64,000 nucleotides of DNA from Phytophthora sp. 'mugwort' (GCA_033558025.1 JAUCEF010000006.1:1922001-1986000), one strand, 5' to 3'. Positions 1 through 12,058 are shown, counted from the stretch's first letter. Program-made: numbers and translations. The notes: a model not told the origin generated them from the letters alone.

Positions 1-217
1 GACACACGGCGTGTGCTAGTTCTCCTGGCTTTATATGCGCGACTAGGAGGCTGCTATGCGGACACGTCCAGCACGCATCCTTCCGCTTGTTTTTCAGCTG
101 CAACTTCTGCGTTATCTGGAGAGTGAACGACGTGCAGCTCACTCTCGCAAGGAAAACAAAATAATCGTAAACATGCAAGTATTTGCTAATACTCTTTGCT
201 AAACCTTTTATGCGTCA
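1..217. other. 3' flank, no gene seen
   Basis: This stretch lies just downstream of the stop codon of the minus-strand gene that ends at 218. No open frame, repeat or RNA signal was recognised. It presumably holds the 3' UTR and terminator of that gene. Confidence 0.5.
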
Positions 218-3200
218 CTAGGCGTGATCATGGGCATCTTCAGGTGAGAGAGGCAAATACCGACGGAGAAACTGTGTAACCTTGGTGGCAGTCTTTATGA
301 ATGGATCTGGAAAGTAAAACGTCGCCATGGCTACAAGAGCCTCGCAGAACTCGCTGTAAATCAACTCGAGCTGGTCATCACTTCCTGGTGGAGCTTCTTG
401 AACATTGCGAAACACGTTCATGGCCTGATCCATCGAGAAACGAGCGCGAATCAAGTGATAATCCTGTACGAACGCTTGCCAGTCGATCATTCGCATGTAC
501 TTACTAATGCCATGACCAGTTTGTCGTGGCTTTGGCTTGACAGGTCCACTTGCAGGCATTACGAGCTCCCGTTCTTTGGCGCAGTAGCGTCGGAAGATGA
601 TGCGGATTGTCTGCGATTGACTGTGTAGAGCGATCTTTATGTCAGAGTGATGCATGAGAACTCGCAGGAGACTCTGGTTTTGGAGAGCAATTGACACGTG
701 ATGCGTCACAAAAGTCTCGACACGTGCACTCAACGGAGAAATCTGAGCTTGAAACTGTTCGTTGCAGAGTTGTAGCAAGAGTTCGGCAAGGTCTTCCGGA
801 GAGAAAAGCTGCTCGTATCCGTTGGCTACCAATTCTTCATCTCGCAATATGGGGAGAACGTGAATCTCGCGAGGTAAGCGCAATATCTTGACGAGATGCC
901 ACAGGTCGTCAAGGCTCATGGCATGCTTGATATTTGCGCGGAATGGAGTGTACAATTGGCGGAGAAGACGTTGGTGTTTCTCAAAGACAGCACGAACAAG
1001 ACTTAGCTCGAGCTCTGGGTCTTCTTCAACACTAAATAGGCGGTACATAGTGGTATTCGTGAGTGAAATACACTCGTAGACTTGCTCCCGATGGTCTGTT
1101 CCACTTGAAGCGGTTGACATTTGGGTCGCTTTTGGCTTGGCCTCAAACTGAGATGCCAGCTCGCTTCCTTGCTGCCATTGAGCCACTCGAAGCTCTCGAA
1201 GCTGTTGACGCGTGACACTGAAATCCTGCATTTTTACAGAGGTACTCTTCACGCACTTGTGTATACTTTCAATACTTTGTGTGAGTCGATCAGGCTCGTT
1301 GGCTGTAAGGTACCGAATCCGAGCCGTATGATACGTATTGCCATCGCCATGGGTGAAACTTGCTCGACGACCGGATTTGTCCCGAGCTGAAGCAAGAAAT
1401 AAACTGTGCGAGAGAGGCTCGAACTGGTGTTGTAACATTGGGCGGATGCGAGTCCCCAGCAGAGTTCCTTGCTCCCTTAACTCTCCACTACTGCGTTCAT
1501 GTGAAAGATCCACCTCTGTCTTCACTGTAAGTCCGCGAGATTGTACTGCACCTGCTGAAATGAGCTGCTGCGAGATTTGATTCCAGGTATTGTATGCCGT
1601 GACAATCGGCTGGATGGCTCGTAGAGAGCTGCTGCTGTTTACTGCGCTCTTAGTATTCGACATCGGAGGCTCAACTGGAACTATTGAGTGAGAACTTTGC
1701 GGTGGTGATAAAGTGAGTATCGCTCGAATTTTTCCTTCGCCTTGTGTCCCATCTTCGGTGGTCGTGCTTGGGGCGTCTTCTGGTCTGTTGTCTTTCTCAC
1801 TCAGAGGTTGCACGTACGCATTGTGCGTGAATGCACTCATATCAGCCGGTGGAAACAAAAGCGACCCATATTCCGTCGCAAGATGGGCCAAAAACAAAAT
1901 AGTAAAACCACGTGAATGAAGTGGTGATATGTCGAAATCACTTTCGTGAAGTAACTCCAAGTTTTCAAGCAATGGTGTTTCTAACACCGAGCGATCCTTC
2001 GGCAACAAGATAGATTGTCTTCGAGTAGGAGCACGTTTTAGCTGTGAAGTATGCGCTGGTGTTCTTGGTTTACTTGCCGCGACATTTGATACCCACAAAC
2101 GTTTGACGCCATTAATCATCCCCAGGTCCCCGTTATCGGTACTTGCAAATCTGCATGGATTCGGCACAAGTGAAATTTCGTGGTTTTCCAGCATTCGTGA
2201 ATTGAAAAGCTTGGAATGGCTGGCATAGTGCTCATCTTGAGCATGGATAGCTTTAAGAAGCTGGCCATATTCTCGAGCCACTTGCGCATGTTCATGCTGA
2301 CTTCGGTGCTGATCACTTTGTGGCTCTTGGAATGGACTTGTCGGAGTAAAGAGAACCTTCGCTTCCGGTGCTTGGATTTGGTCACGAAGAGAGCTAAAGA
2401 GTTTTGAAAACGTTCGTCCTGATACTTCATCTTGAGAAGCATCACCTCCAGCTCTCCTACCGAGAGGTCTAGCTGTATTCACTACAGCAGCTTCTTCCAG
2501 CGATGGCGATACGCCATTTTCCGCGGCTGTGGTACCTATGACAACCGAGTTCGACCTCCCTGAAGTAGCGACAACCGAATTGGATCTCCCTGTCTGTATC
2601 GTGGAAGAAGTTCGCTTCAGAACGAAAAGACTCCGAAGTCGACCGATTTCAGCAATACATTCTTGAAGGACAGAGGACGTTCTTTGACGTGGCGCTGGCG
2701 GATCGCACGTCTCATTAACCAACGTTGATGAGACCCGAATTGCATTATCTGGGGCCTGTTGTTGAAGAAATCCGACCCCATGATAGCCTCGCAGAAGTGA
2801 TTCTAGTACAAGTGGAGGTAAACACGCCACCGCTTCAACACGCAATTGACCTTCTTGACACACTTGAGCCTCTCGACGACGAGTTGTATCCAAGAAAGTG
2901 CTTGCGGCTTTTATTCGCACTTCCAGTCGTTTCACCCAGTCTTCAGCTTGCTTGCGATCGCTCCGCATTGTCAGGTTATCAGCTTGAGCGGTATCTCGCT
3001 GTCGTGTGAGATCATCTACCTGTCGTTTTATGGCGGTCAATCCTTGATGGTCAATCTGCATTTGCTTTTGGAGCTTCTTGATCTTGTGTAAGGAAACTTC
3101 ACGCTTCCAGGCCACATACACTTTCCGCAGTATTGCTCTGGGAGCACTGGTGAACCAGTTTGAAAAGTACGTGATGTACTTCCGGTTGTTCTAAACATTT

Positions 3201-4667
3201 CACAAAAAAAATAAAAAATAGACACTGAGCATAGCAAAAAGGAGCATGTTTAGCGCATTGGCAGGCCTACTCGATCGATACCTTCTTTTGAACGATGGCG
3301 ACAGAATACCATTGGTGCAGCAGTATGCGTGATAAACCGTAGGTGCACTCAGACAAGAAGCGCCGAAACATGGAATACACATTGCCGATATCATCAGCTA
3401 GAACGTCGTTGCGCTGCTCCCGCCACTCCCTGAGGCGCAACCCATCCAAAAAATATTGTTAGCAAAGAATTGCTTTTTTATTCCCTTGACTACGATATAC
3501 TTCAGTTTTATTTTACGTACTTGTCCTTTCGAAGTGTCAGAAGAAGGCGCTTGTGGTGCTTAACGAGTGCAAAATACGGCAAACCATCGCTTGCGTAGAT
3601 AGATTGAACAAGCTCAGCGCTTAAGACGCGAAACAACGGTGCATATGGTCCAAAGTGCGGCGTGAGGTCTTCTACTCTTGCCAAACGGATAAATAACGCA
3701 TTGGTAAGCTAGTTTAAGCTGTCAAGCCGTCAAGCCAAGAGACAATACATGCAGAAACCTATCAAGACAAGCGTACCTAGAACTTTACAGCAAAATGATG
3801 TGACCAACTCGTTTGGCTGTGGAAGGTTGACTGTCCGTCGCTGAAGCTCCTCAAATCCTACCTCGTACCGGACCGCTGCAAGTCGGAAGTATTAAAAAAA
3901 ATACGTATGATGCTCGTCAATACCGTGCTTCTACCAAGAATCAACTCTCAAAACCCACCAACTGATTTAAAGTTGCGCCGATCTGCTTCAAATTGACAAA
4001 GCCATTGATCCATGAACAAACGAGCAATAGCCGACTGATTAAGCTCCGCCATTGGATCCGCTTTCACCGCATCATCCACTGTTTGAATAAGCTCATGGAG
4101 CGGGAGTTCCGGTTCCCGAGATGACAACGTCCACACTGGATTAATGGTCGCCAATTGGTTAGATTCCTTCCTCGTTACGGACTGAACACGCCGCTCCTTT
4201 GTTGCCAATATTGGCAGCTTGGCGAGACGCAGAGATCTCTGCGGAGAGAAGACTTCAACTACTGGGACGCTTTCACCCGCCGATAGAAGTCTCCGCCGCC
4301 TAACATCCCGATGCTGTTTCCTGGTAGTTACACTGTGTTCATCAGGATACCGCGTGCTAGGCTTCCGGGCCACGAACGTGAGCGGGTCCACAGTATTGGC
4401 GAGACCTAGTGCATCTGGCCCGGATCGAGCCTTGCCAGTCCTCGCTTGTGGCTCAATAGAGTACCAACCGGTACTATCTGGTACTGCAGCTGGTCTGGCT
4501 GGAAGTAGAGTGTGAGGCGTCCTATTAACACTAGCAGCTCCCAGGTGCGGCATACCTTGGAAGGTACATGTATACTGCTCTATTGCACGCGAAACGACGT
4601 ATACCTCTGTAGTAGAATTGGGTACACCTCTCACCTCGCATATACGATAATGACGTAACGGGCTCAT
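218..4667 (-). CDS. Large coiled-coil protein with EF-hand-like C-terminus, five exons
   Basis: I join five exons: 4667-3959, 3875-3777, 3674-3521, 3429-3282 and 3190-218. Donors are GTGGGT, GTACGC, GTACGT and GTATCG. The acceptor of exon 4 follows a CTAAC branch-point-like motif. Phases agree and the total is 4083 nt (1360 residues). The start at 4667 is chosen because a further upstream ATG in the same frame lies in the antisense of the neighbouring SRAP gene. A later ATG at 4553 is also possible. Just after the exon 5 junction comes a basic/coiled segment (KKLQKQMQ). The last ~70 residues contain an EF-hand-like helix pattern with the string YSEFCEALVAMA, which resembles the calcium-binding C-termini of flagella-associated proteins. 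That likeness is inference. I do not recognise the family. Confidence 0.7.
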
Positions 4668-4686
4668 TTTAGCCTTGGGGTTCGAC
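4668..4686. promoter_or_regulatory. 19-bp gap between two divergent start codons
   Basis: The ATG of the minus-strand gene (4667) and the ATG of the SRAP gene (4687) face away from each other with only 19 bp between them. Transcription starts of at least one gene must therefore lie inside the other's transcribed region, unless the downstream ATG at 4553 is the true minus-strand start. Confidence 0.45.
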
Positions 4687-6485
4687 ATGTGTGGGCGGGC
4701 TCGGTGCACGTTGGCGCGCGAGAAAGTGGCGGAAGCTGCGGGTGTCGCGCCCGAGGAGTTCGTGGACGGTGATAAATGTGCGCGAGAAAGACGCAGTCGG
4801 CAGCTGATTAAGCGACGCAGTTCTTGGCGGGTTAGGAAGTTCTAACGTCGCTTTGGGTTGGTCACTTGGGTGTCTGTAGACAACCCGGTGGAGAACATGG
4901 GGCCCGGGCGATACGGACCGATTCTTTTGCAACACAGCGGGGCAAAAGTGAAAGGCGAGAAGAAGACGAAGACACGATTGCAGGCCATGCGGGTTCGCGT
5001 TCTGCACTGGGGATTCGTTGATATTCTGTTTTGATTGACTGACGTTGTGGATGGAATATTGCGTGTAGTGGGGGCTGATTCCGTCCTTTACCAAAGCGAC
5101 TGCTAAACCAGATCACTTCCTGATGTTTAACGCCAGGTAAGAGTTATATAGCGCATCAGTTGATAGATACAGAGATCTGACGGTTGGTATGCGGGTATTG
5201 CATTGTAGATCGGAGAATTTGCAGGAACGCCCAGCGTTTAAACGGTTGCTGGAGTCGAAAAGATGCGTAGTGCTGTGTGAAGGGTACGCGAGCTGCAGTA
5301 CTGTTGTTTTGAAGATGTATTTGTATTTTGCGAACAAAGTGCTGATGTTGTGCTATCTCGTTGGTACAGGTACTACGAATGGCAGCAAGTGGATAAAAGA
5401 GAGAAGCAACCGTATTATTTTTACCGAGACGGCGTCCCAATGAAGGTAAACCACAAGCTTATATAAACTGACGGATCGTGCTCGGGTTAAGGCATCTGAC
5501 AACCTAGAAATCTGTTAAGTTTGCAGGCCTGTACGATCATTGGAGGAATGAGGCGGGCGATCTAATGTGCACCTTCACTATCCTCACAACTGCCATTGCG
5601 CCAGAGCTAAAGTGGCTGCACACGCGTATGCCGGTACGAAAGTTGCCGCAAAAACAATTAGTTTAGAATTAGTTTCTAGGTCTAACGTGACTTGGATGCA
5701 GGTTATTTTGTCGGACGAAGGCGTTGATCGGTGGCTTTCAGGCGCCAAATTTGAGGAACTCAAAGACCTACTGACGTCCTACCGCTCCAGTGATTTAAAA
5801 TGGCACCCCGTCGACAAGAAAGGTAGGATTTAGCTGCAGCAAAAGCTATCCGGTTCGACGATTTTGTGGTCATGAAGTCGCTGACCCTAAACTAACGGGG
5901 TTAAATATCTTGAACGGCAGTTGGGTCAATGCAGTTCCAGAGTGAAGATTGCGCCAAGAAGGTCAACATCAAGCTCGCAGGTATGCCTCAAGAGCCTGCA
6001 TAACACAAATCCCGGTACTATATGTAACTGACCGCTTATCTCTTTTAACATTTTATGCTTCTCTATCTGCAGGTGACATTAAGTCGTTCTTCGGAGTCAA
6101 GGCAGAGAAACAAGAGCCCGAGACGCCATCTCCACTTATACCGACAACGCAAGTCAAGACCGAGGAGGAGGCATTCCGCAATACTGTTAAGAGTCCCCCA
6201 GTCAAGAAAGAAGAACACGATGATACCAACCCGGACACGACGCCCAAGAAGCAGTTCAAGAGGTTACCTACCAAGTTCGTCCCGGCCTCATCGCTACTCA
6301 GCAAACGCTCCGATGGTGAAGATGAAGACTCTGCGCCGTCAAAATCGCCCAGCAAGCGCCGCCGTGTGTCGTCCCCGGCCAAGACGCCGAAGACGAAGCC
6401 CCCGGCCAAAATGAGCAAGTTGAAGTCGCCGCCGGGTCCCAAACAGTCTTCGCTGGACTTTTATTTCGGCAAGTGCTCAAAATAA
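4687..6485 (+). CDS. HMCES: SRAP-domain abasic-site DNA-protein crosslink protein (HMCES/YedK family)
   Basis: Nine exons join in phase: 4687-4777, 4880-4992, 5069-5136, 5209-5283, 5370-5445, 5520-5633, 5702-5822, 5921-5980 and 6073-6485 (1131 nt, 376 residues). The protein opens with MCGR, so Cys2 is free to form the thiazolidine crosslink with an abasic site in single-stranded DNA after Met removal. The other family residues are in place: RWGLIPSF, Asn89 in FNARSEN, Glu119 in GYYEW and His175 in WLHTRMP. The family shields abasic sites at replication forks. The C-terminal ~140 residues are a Lys/Pro/Ser-rich tail with nuclear-localisation-like basic runs. It holds DIKSFF (241-246) and a terminal PIP-box-like QSSLDFYF (from Gln364), consistent with PCNA binding. 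The neighbouring minus-strand gene is divergent by 19 bp. Confidence 0.93.
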
Positions 6486-6793
6486 GTACATGTACACCTT
6501 TTTGGTACATCTTCAAATATCATATCCCGTCTAAATCATTTATGAATTGGACATGTAAAGCCCGTGAAATTGCATGCGGTCTCGTCCCTCAAAACTGTGA
6601 CGACATCGCACAGCCGCCGCGGTCCTCGGAGCCCCCCACCTTGTCGACCTTCCTTGGTCGTGTCTGCTCGCCAGTCAACCGCACGAAGGAGTACCGATTT
6701 TTCGCTGCGTTTTGCGCAGTGCCGGCGCAATTTTCGCCTCCGTAGCCGCAGTATCCGCTTCGCTACAAACTTTAGAGCAGAACAACTTCCAGC

Positions 6794-8008
6794 ATGGAGA
6801 TGAACAAGGGGGAGGCCGAGAAATGCCTCGAGATCGGCAAGAAGCATCTGCGTCTCGGTAACTGGGAGAAGGCCATCAAGTTCTTCGACAAGTCGCACCG
6901 CATGTATCCGCTCCCGGGCGTGGAGGCCATGCGCGATCGCGCTAAGACCGAGCTGGACAAGCCCTCGACTCCCAGTGCACACTCCACGTCGCCACGTGGC
7001 GGCGCTTCGCCCAGCTCAGGAGTGCGGCATCGAGCTGCCCCAGCTGCTGCGCCGTCGAGATCGCCGTCGTCGGAACCCTCGCGGCCCTACACGGCCGAGC
7101 AGCTGCAGATGGTGCGCAAGATCAAGGCGTGCAAGACCCACTACGAGGTGCTGGCGGTGCAGCAGACTGCCACGGAGAATGAGGTCAAGAAGGCGTACCG
7201 TAAGGTGAGAAATGGGTATTGTTGGTGAAAGTGCTTAGTGATTGGCTAACATATTGGTATTGGTGATGTGTAGTTGGCGCTTAAACTTCATCCGGATAAG
7301 AACAGCGCTCCAGGGGCGGAGGATGCGTTTAAGGCTGTGGGAAAGGCGTTTGCCATTTTGAGTGACCCCGACAAGCGCGCACATTATGATCGATACGGCG
7401 ACGATGCGCAGGTGCAGCAGCAGCAGCAACATCATGGGCGCAGATACACTCAGGACGACGACATTACACCGGAAGAGATTTTTAACATGTTCTTTGGCGG
7501 TGGTTTCCGTCCACGTGGCCGTCGGCCGCCACAACAGCAGCAACAGCAGCAGCAAGGCCACCGGCAGCAGCAACAGCAACGTGGTGGCATGGCTAATCTG
7601 GCGCAATTCCTACCGCTGCTGCTGATCTTCCTCATGTCGCTGATCTCGATTCCGTCGACCCCCGAGATGCCTTTCAGCTTGAACCCGACGCAGCAGTTTA
7701 ACGTCCAGCGCGCGACGCAGATGGCTAATGTGGTAAAAGGTATCCCGTACTACGTAGAGCACGACTTTGAGCAGCGATACACGACTCACTGGCGCGATCT
7801 CTCACGGGTGGAGCAAATGGTGGAGCAGGCACATGTGTCCAAGCTCTCAGAGAATTGCGAGAACCTCAAGCTGCGTCAGAAACGGATGATCTACCGCGCC
7901 CGCAATTCGCGCAGCGAAGACCGCGAAGCCGCCATGCGTAAAGCACTGGAGATGAAACTGCCTCCATGCGATGAACTGCGCCAGCTCCGGCGAACACGGC
8001 GCTATTGA
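6794..8008 (+). CDS. ER membrane J-domain co-chaperone (DNAJB12/DNAJB14-like)
   Basis: Two exons, 6794-7204 and 7274-8008 (381 residues), are separated by a 69-bp GTGAGA...TAG intron. The start ATG is AGCATGG after a short leader. The N-terminus has a tetratricopeptide-like helix pair ([22 protein letters not shown]), as in the DNAJB12 group. The J domain runs from about 114 to 177 with the HPD triad at 143-145, and ends in YDRYG. A Gly/Phe/Arg stretch and two poly-glutamine runs of CAG/CAA codons follow. A single membrane segment lies near residues 246-264 ([19 protein letters not shown]), then a DUF1977-like C-terminal region. Known relatives recruit Hsp70 to the ER for quality control. This fits functionally with the MARCH6/Doa10 ligase further along the window, though they are not adjacent. 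Confidence 0.88.
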
Positions 8009-8438
8009 CTACGGAGACGTGACGTAGCAGGTTAATCAAGGCCCTATGCAGTTTTAGAGGGCGGAAAGAGTGGAGGCGGTCTGAAACACTCCACGCTCGA
8101 GATAGGAGCACGGGCAGTCAACCACCAAGTCAATACACATATGAAGCAAAATGCCACGTCACTCGACACTACTGTACTGTACTACTTCGAGTAGTATCTA
8201 TCGCCGAGTACATGTATCCTCATCATGTTGGCATCTTGACGGTGATAGTGGAATCCGCGTTGAAGTGGGTCTAGGTACATGTATGTACAAAGTATTTCTT
8301 TTCAGAGACGCACTTGAAGCGGCAAAGTATCCATATGCAATACTTACTCCGCTCCATACAGTCATAAACGTCGTGCTGGCTTATTGAATTCCGCGACATT
8401 TTCTTGCTAGCCCCGACAAGGGGACGAACCTCAAGAGC

Positions 8439-10524
8439 ATGGCGTCGAACGAACTGGCGGCGATCCTAGCGCGGCGCCGCGCCAAGGCGGGAGGGGAGAG
8501 CGATCCTCCAGCCCCGGCAGTGGAACGCAACGCTTCCCCCGCACCGGAGTCGACCCCAGCGGTCCCTAGGAGCTCCATAGCGGAACGGATCGCGCGTCTC
8601 AAGCAGCAGAGCGCGGCCGCCAGCGCCGCGGAGGCGGCGGCGGCCCCTGCGCCTATCGTCCCTCGCTTGAACCACTCGTCGCCGGCTTCAGAGCCGTCGG
8701 AACAGCTTCAAGCGAGCAGCAGCAGCGTTGGTAGTGCCAGCGACTCGAGCGTGGCGTCTGCAGCCTCGGAACCCGTCGACACGTCGGCGGTGGCAGCTGC
8801 ACAGGAGGCGGCGGGGATTCGTAAAGCTTCCAGCAAGATCCAGCATCTGCAGGGAAGCCTGGGGATTAATGTGAACCCGTTCGGACGCCCTGGAGGTCCT
8901 CCCAGTAGGGGATACCAGAGCGGCCAACGGGAGTCCATCATGAGCACTGGAGAGGAGCAATATGGATACACGCAACATGCCATGGGCGTTGCTATGCCCG
9001 GCATGACGGGGTCGGCTATCCCCATGCCTGGATTGGCCAAGGGGGGATTCCGACTACCTGGAATGGCAGCTAGAGGCGAGAATGCTGAAGCTCCGGCTGC
9101 GGGTCTGGATGACTCTCATGTGAGCTTGTTTGGTTTCTGTTGCGTTAATGTCTTGAGAGGTATATCGTACATTAGTTCTAATGGTGTTGATGATTGAGCA
9201 GGCGACAATGAACCGTGTTGCAGGACCCAAGCGCCGTGGCCCGACGCGACCACCACCAGGAGCTTTCCGAATTCCGGTAAGTTTATACTAGTGACTAGAT
9301 GGGAGAAATACATTGGGACTGACCCTGGTATTATGATCATTGTAGACGATGGCTGCGCCAATTATCGACAACGTGGAGCCTGCTCAAGCCCCCGCTGCTC
9401 CCGCATCAGCTGAGATTATTGAGCCGAAAGCCCGGGAAGCACCAGTTTTGGAATCACCGCCGGCACCTGCGAGTTTGTTCGCAAGCCAGGCTTCAGTATC
9501 TGCTCACACTTCAGCTCCGATTCAGACCCCCATGCCTGTACCATCCCCTGCGACGCCTGCTGTCCCGGCGACCCTGCATAAGTTACCGGAGCCCGAGGTG
9601 ATGCCGCCAATGAAACCTTACCAGATTGAAGATGATGATCCCTATGCGCCAAAATACGAGACCCCTGTTGAGCAGCCGTATGCTCCGACAGGATTCCCTA
9701 GCGCGTTGCTGGCGAATTTCTCGATGGATGAACTAACACTCGACGACAAGCCAAATCCCAAGCCAGCGGCCATGTCCACTCCATCGTCGACATCCGCTTT
9801 GTCACTCTTTGGAGTTAGTAGCACGCCAGCACAGGTTCCGGAGTCCAGTTCAAAGCCTTCGTCGCCCCCTCCGGCTGTACCAGTGGAAGCTCTTAAGCCA
9901 GCACGTGAACAGATGTCTACACTTATGAAGGTTGAAACACCCGTTCCAACCCACGATTGGGCTCCAACACCAACACAAGCCCCAGCTCAAACTGCAGCTC
10001 CAGCCCTAGCTCAGGCTCAGGCTCAGGCTCAGGCTCCAGTTCCTGTTGTGTCTACCCCTGCACCGGCTCTTTCGGCGACAGCACCTGCGTCTGCATCGAC
10101 GACGGATTCATATCTGTTCGGTGCTGTTGCTGTTGCAGCCTTGGATGACGACGATTCGAGCGAGAGCGACTGGAGCGGTGAGGACAACCACGGTGGAAGC
10201 CAGTCGCTGTTTGGCACGCCGAATACGGCTTCAAAACCGGAGGCTGCAGCTTCTTCCCCGGTCTTAGTCGCATCGCCACTGCCCACTCCGGAACTTCACC
10301 AGGCTCCGGTTTCCATGAGCAACAGCCTCTTTGGGGGTCCGTCCAGCCCATCAGCATCGGCCGTTGCTCCAGCTGGATTTGTGCATGCTACTCCTCAGAC
10401 TACCACCCCACCGACACCTTATAGCTCGCTATTCAGCGGGGCTGTGAGCAGCAGCAGTGAAAGCGAAAGCGACAGTGATGAAGAAGGCGGTCTCTTTGGC
10501 ACGGGAGTCCCGTCGAAGCGGTAA
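8439..10524 (+). CDS. Low-complexity protein with capping-protein-binding (CPI-like) motif and repeated LFG motifs; CapZIP/FAM21-tail-like
   Basis: Three exons, 8439-9119, 9202-9276 and 9346-10524, give 644 residues. The N-terminus is a short helix (ELAAILARRRAKA), and a second helix (SIAERIARLKQQ) follows. The rest is Ala/Pro/Ser-rich and probably disordered. Residues 227-243, spanning the first intron, read HATMNR...PKRRGPTR. This fits the HxTxxR core and following basic Pro-rich segment of capping-protein-interaction motifs in CapZIP, CARMIL and FAM21, although the Leu two residues before His is Asp here. The last 250 residues carry repeated Leu-Phe-Gly motifs next to acidic or serine clusters (SLFG, YLFG, SLFG, SLFG, GLFG). 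These resemble the LF motifs by which FAM21 binds retromer. No FAM21 head domain is present. An actin or endosome role is inference. Confidence 0.55.
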
Positions 10525-11296
10525 GCCCCGCTGTACAAATCGACTACCACGCATTAGGACGGCGTGTCATGCTTGATACGAATAGGTAGACATAGAGAGA
10601 GTTTTGCTCACTAGTCCACAAGCAGCATAAACCGTCCCAGCGACAATTTGCTTCACGCTACGAGGTGCAGCGCTCGATCGACAATAATGTGCTTCAATGA
10701 GATTCTTTTTTTTTTTCGTTTCTTTTTCTTTACGTAATTGGGGCATTTTACTTGCCTAGCCATTTCACGCTACTACCCAGTTTTCTTTTCGGTATTCTCT
10801 GTGCGGTCTTCAATCCTCGTAACTCAGGGAACAGGTAACGCGACATGTTCACAACACCATGCAAGAATAACCAAGAAGCAAGCGGCACGACTCCAACACC
10901 ACATCGAGAAGCAGAAACACTCAGGGGGAACAGGATTTTGTCGACCGCGACACAGCTGCAAGCACGGCGCCTCGACATCAAAACGCAACTTCCATCGTCT
11001 ACCGCCAAAAAATGTGCAGGCCATGCGTCACATGCAAAGTGAAAAAGCAGTCAATATATATCGGCAACACACCAAGTGCACACCTGCAACGGACGCCAAT
11101 GTGCTTGCACCTGTGCAGCAAAATGTCCAAGCCTCCAGACCCCACCAGAGTCTCCTCCTTGTCTTCGTGCCTTCATCTTCACCATTCGTGCTGCCGACAT
11201 CTCGCTTTTTCGCAGGATCTCCTGCCGCGTCTTGCAGACAGGATACGCGCTATTCTACACCCCGTCCCACTGCTGCAGAAGATCTTTAGTCACCGC
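10525..11296. other. Convergent intergenic region
   Basis: This region lies between the stop of the plus-strand gene at 10524 and the stop of the minus-strand gene at 11297. It contains a T-rich run near 10706-10735 and open frames with no protein-like composition. It probably holds both 3' UTRs. Confidence 0.5.
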
Positions 11297-12058
11297 CTAC
11301 CACTGCTGGACAGGCGCTACTTTCTCCGTGTTGATGTACAGCATGTCTTCGATCTTGAAGTAGCGGCCCCAGAAGTAGGCCTTGGAACCGCCCACAGCTC
11401 CCTTCTCTCCCTGGGCAGCCACCAGTCTCTGCACGGGCAGATAGGCGGGCGAGTCTGGGTGTAGGAAGGTCTTGCGCGAGCGCGCCTTGTTGTAGACCAG
11501 CATGGGGTGCATGGTGCTGAGAGAACCGTCGGCCTCCATGGCCACCTGGATCTTGTAGATTTCGCCCAGCGAGCCCTCGGCGTCGCCCTCCTCGCAGGTG
11601 GTCATGCGGATTACGGCCTGGTACGGAAACTCCTGCAGCTTGGAGGCGGGCTCATCCAGCTTGACAGGCAGCCACACCATGTCGTCCGTGGCCTCAGAGG
11701 CCTCGGGGCCGCCATCGCGCAGCGACTTGGAGTCGCCGCCGACGGTCATGAGCTTCAAGGGCGTTTTGTTGTCCTCTTCCGACGGCGAATTCATGCCCAG
11801 CTTGTGCATGTAGCGCTTTACGCGCTTGAAGGGAACGCGGGCGAACTTGCCGCCGTGTGACAGCACCTGATCGTGCACGCGCTTGACACCGAACTCGGGA
11901 TGCGCGAACTTGATGGCCTTGATGAGCGCCGTGAGCTCGTCTGCGTCCACGTCGTCAGGGCCGCGCGAGGGCGATGGAGATGGCGACGAACGCGGAGGCG
12001 ACTGCCTGGGCGTCTGCGGTGTGGAGCTGTTCTTCTTGGGACTTGCGCCAGCCATCAT
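11297..12058 (-). CDS. Conserved hypothetical protein with helix-turn-helix-like segment
   Basis: This is a single exon encoding 253 residues. The frame stays open for another ~40 codons upstream, but the first codon there is TTG, so I start at the first ATG (MMAG). After a Ser/Pro-rich leader there is a helical block of about 50 residues (ELTALIKAIKFAHPEFGVKR, then VPFKRVKRYMHKLG). Its spacing recalls a winged or integrase-type helix-turn-helix. The second half is a beta-rich domain of unknown type, ending in YFKIEDMLYINTEK. I do not recognise the family and assign no function. If translation began at the upstream non-ATG codon, the extra residues would resemble a mitochondrial presequence, which I consider unlikely. 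Confidence 0.7.
   Translation of the reverse strand: MMAGASPKKNSSTPQTPRQSPPRSSPSPSPSRGPDDVDADELTALIKAIKFAHPEFGVKRVHDQVLSHGGKFARVPFKRVKRYMHKLGMNSPSEEDNKTPLKLMTVGGDSKSLRDGGPEASEATDDMVWLPVKLDEPASKLQEFPYQAVIRMTTCEEGDAEGSLGEIYKIQVAMEADGSLSTMHPMLVYNKARSRKTFLHPDSPAYLPVQRLVAAQGEKGAVGGSKAYFWGRYFKIEDMLYINTEKVAPVQQW

Noticed and set aside
6053..6442. Minus-strand open frame of 129 codons
   Set aside because: It is antisense to the low-complexity tail of the SRAP gene.
8439..10524. Annotation as FAM21/WASHC2 itself
   Set aside because: The conserved FAM21 head domain is absent. Only short linear motifs are shared.
10738..11289. Plus-strand open frame of 183 codons
   Set aside because: It has a random-looking His/Ser/Arg-rich composition in the convergent 3' region between two supported genes.
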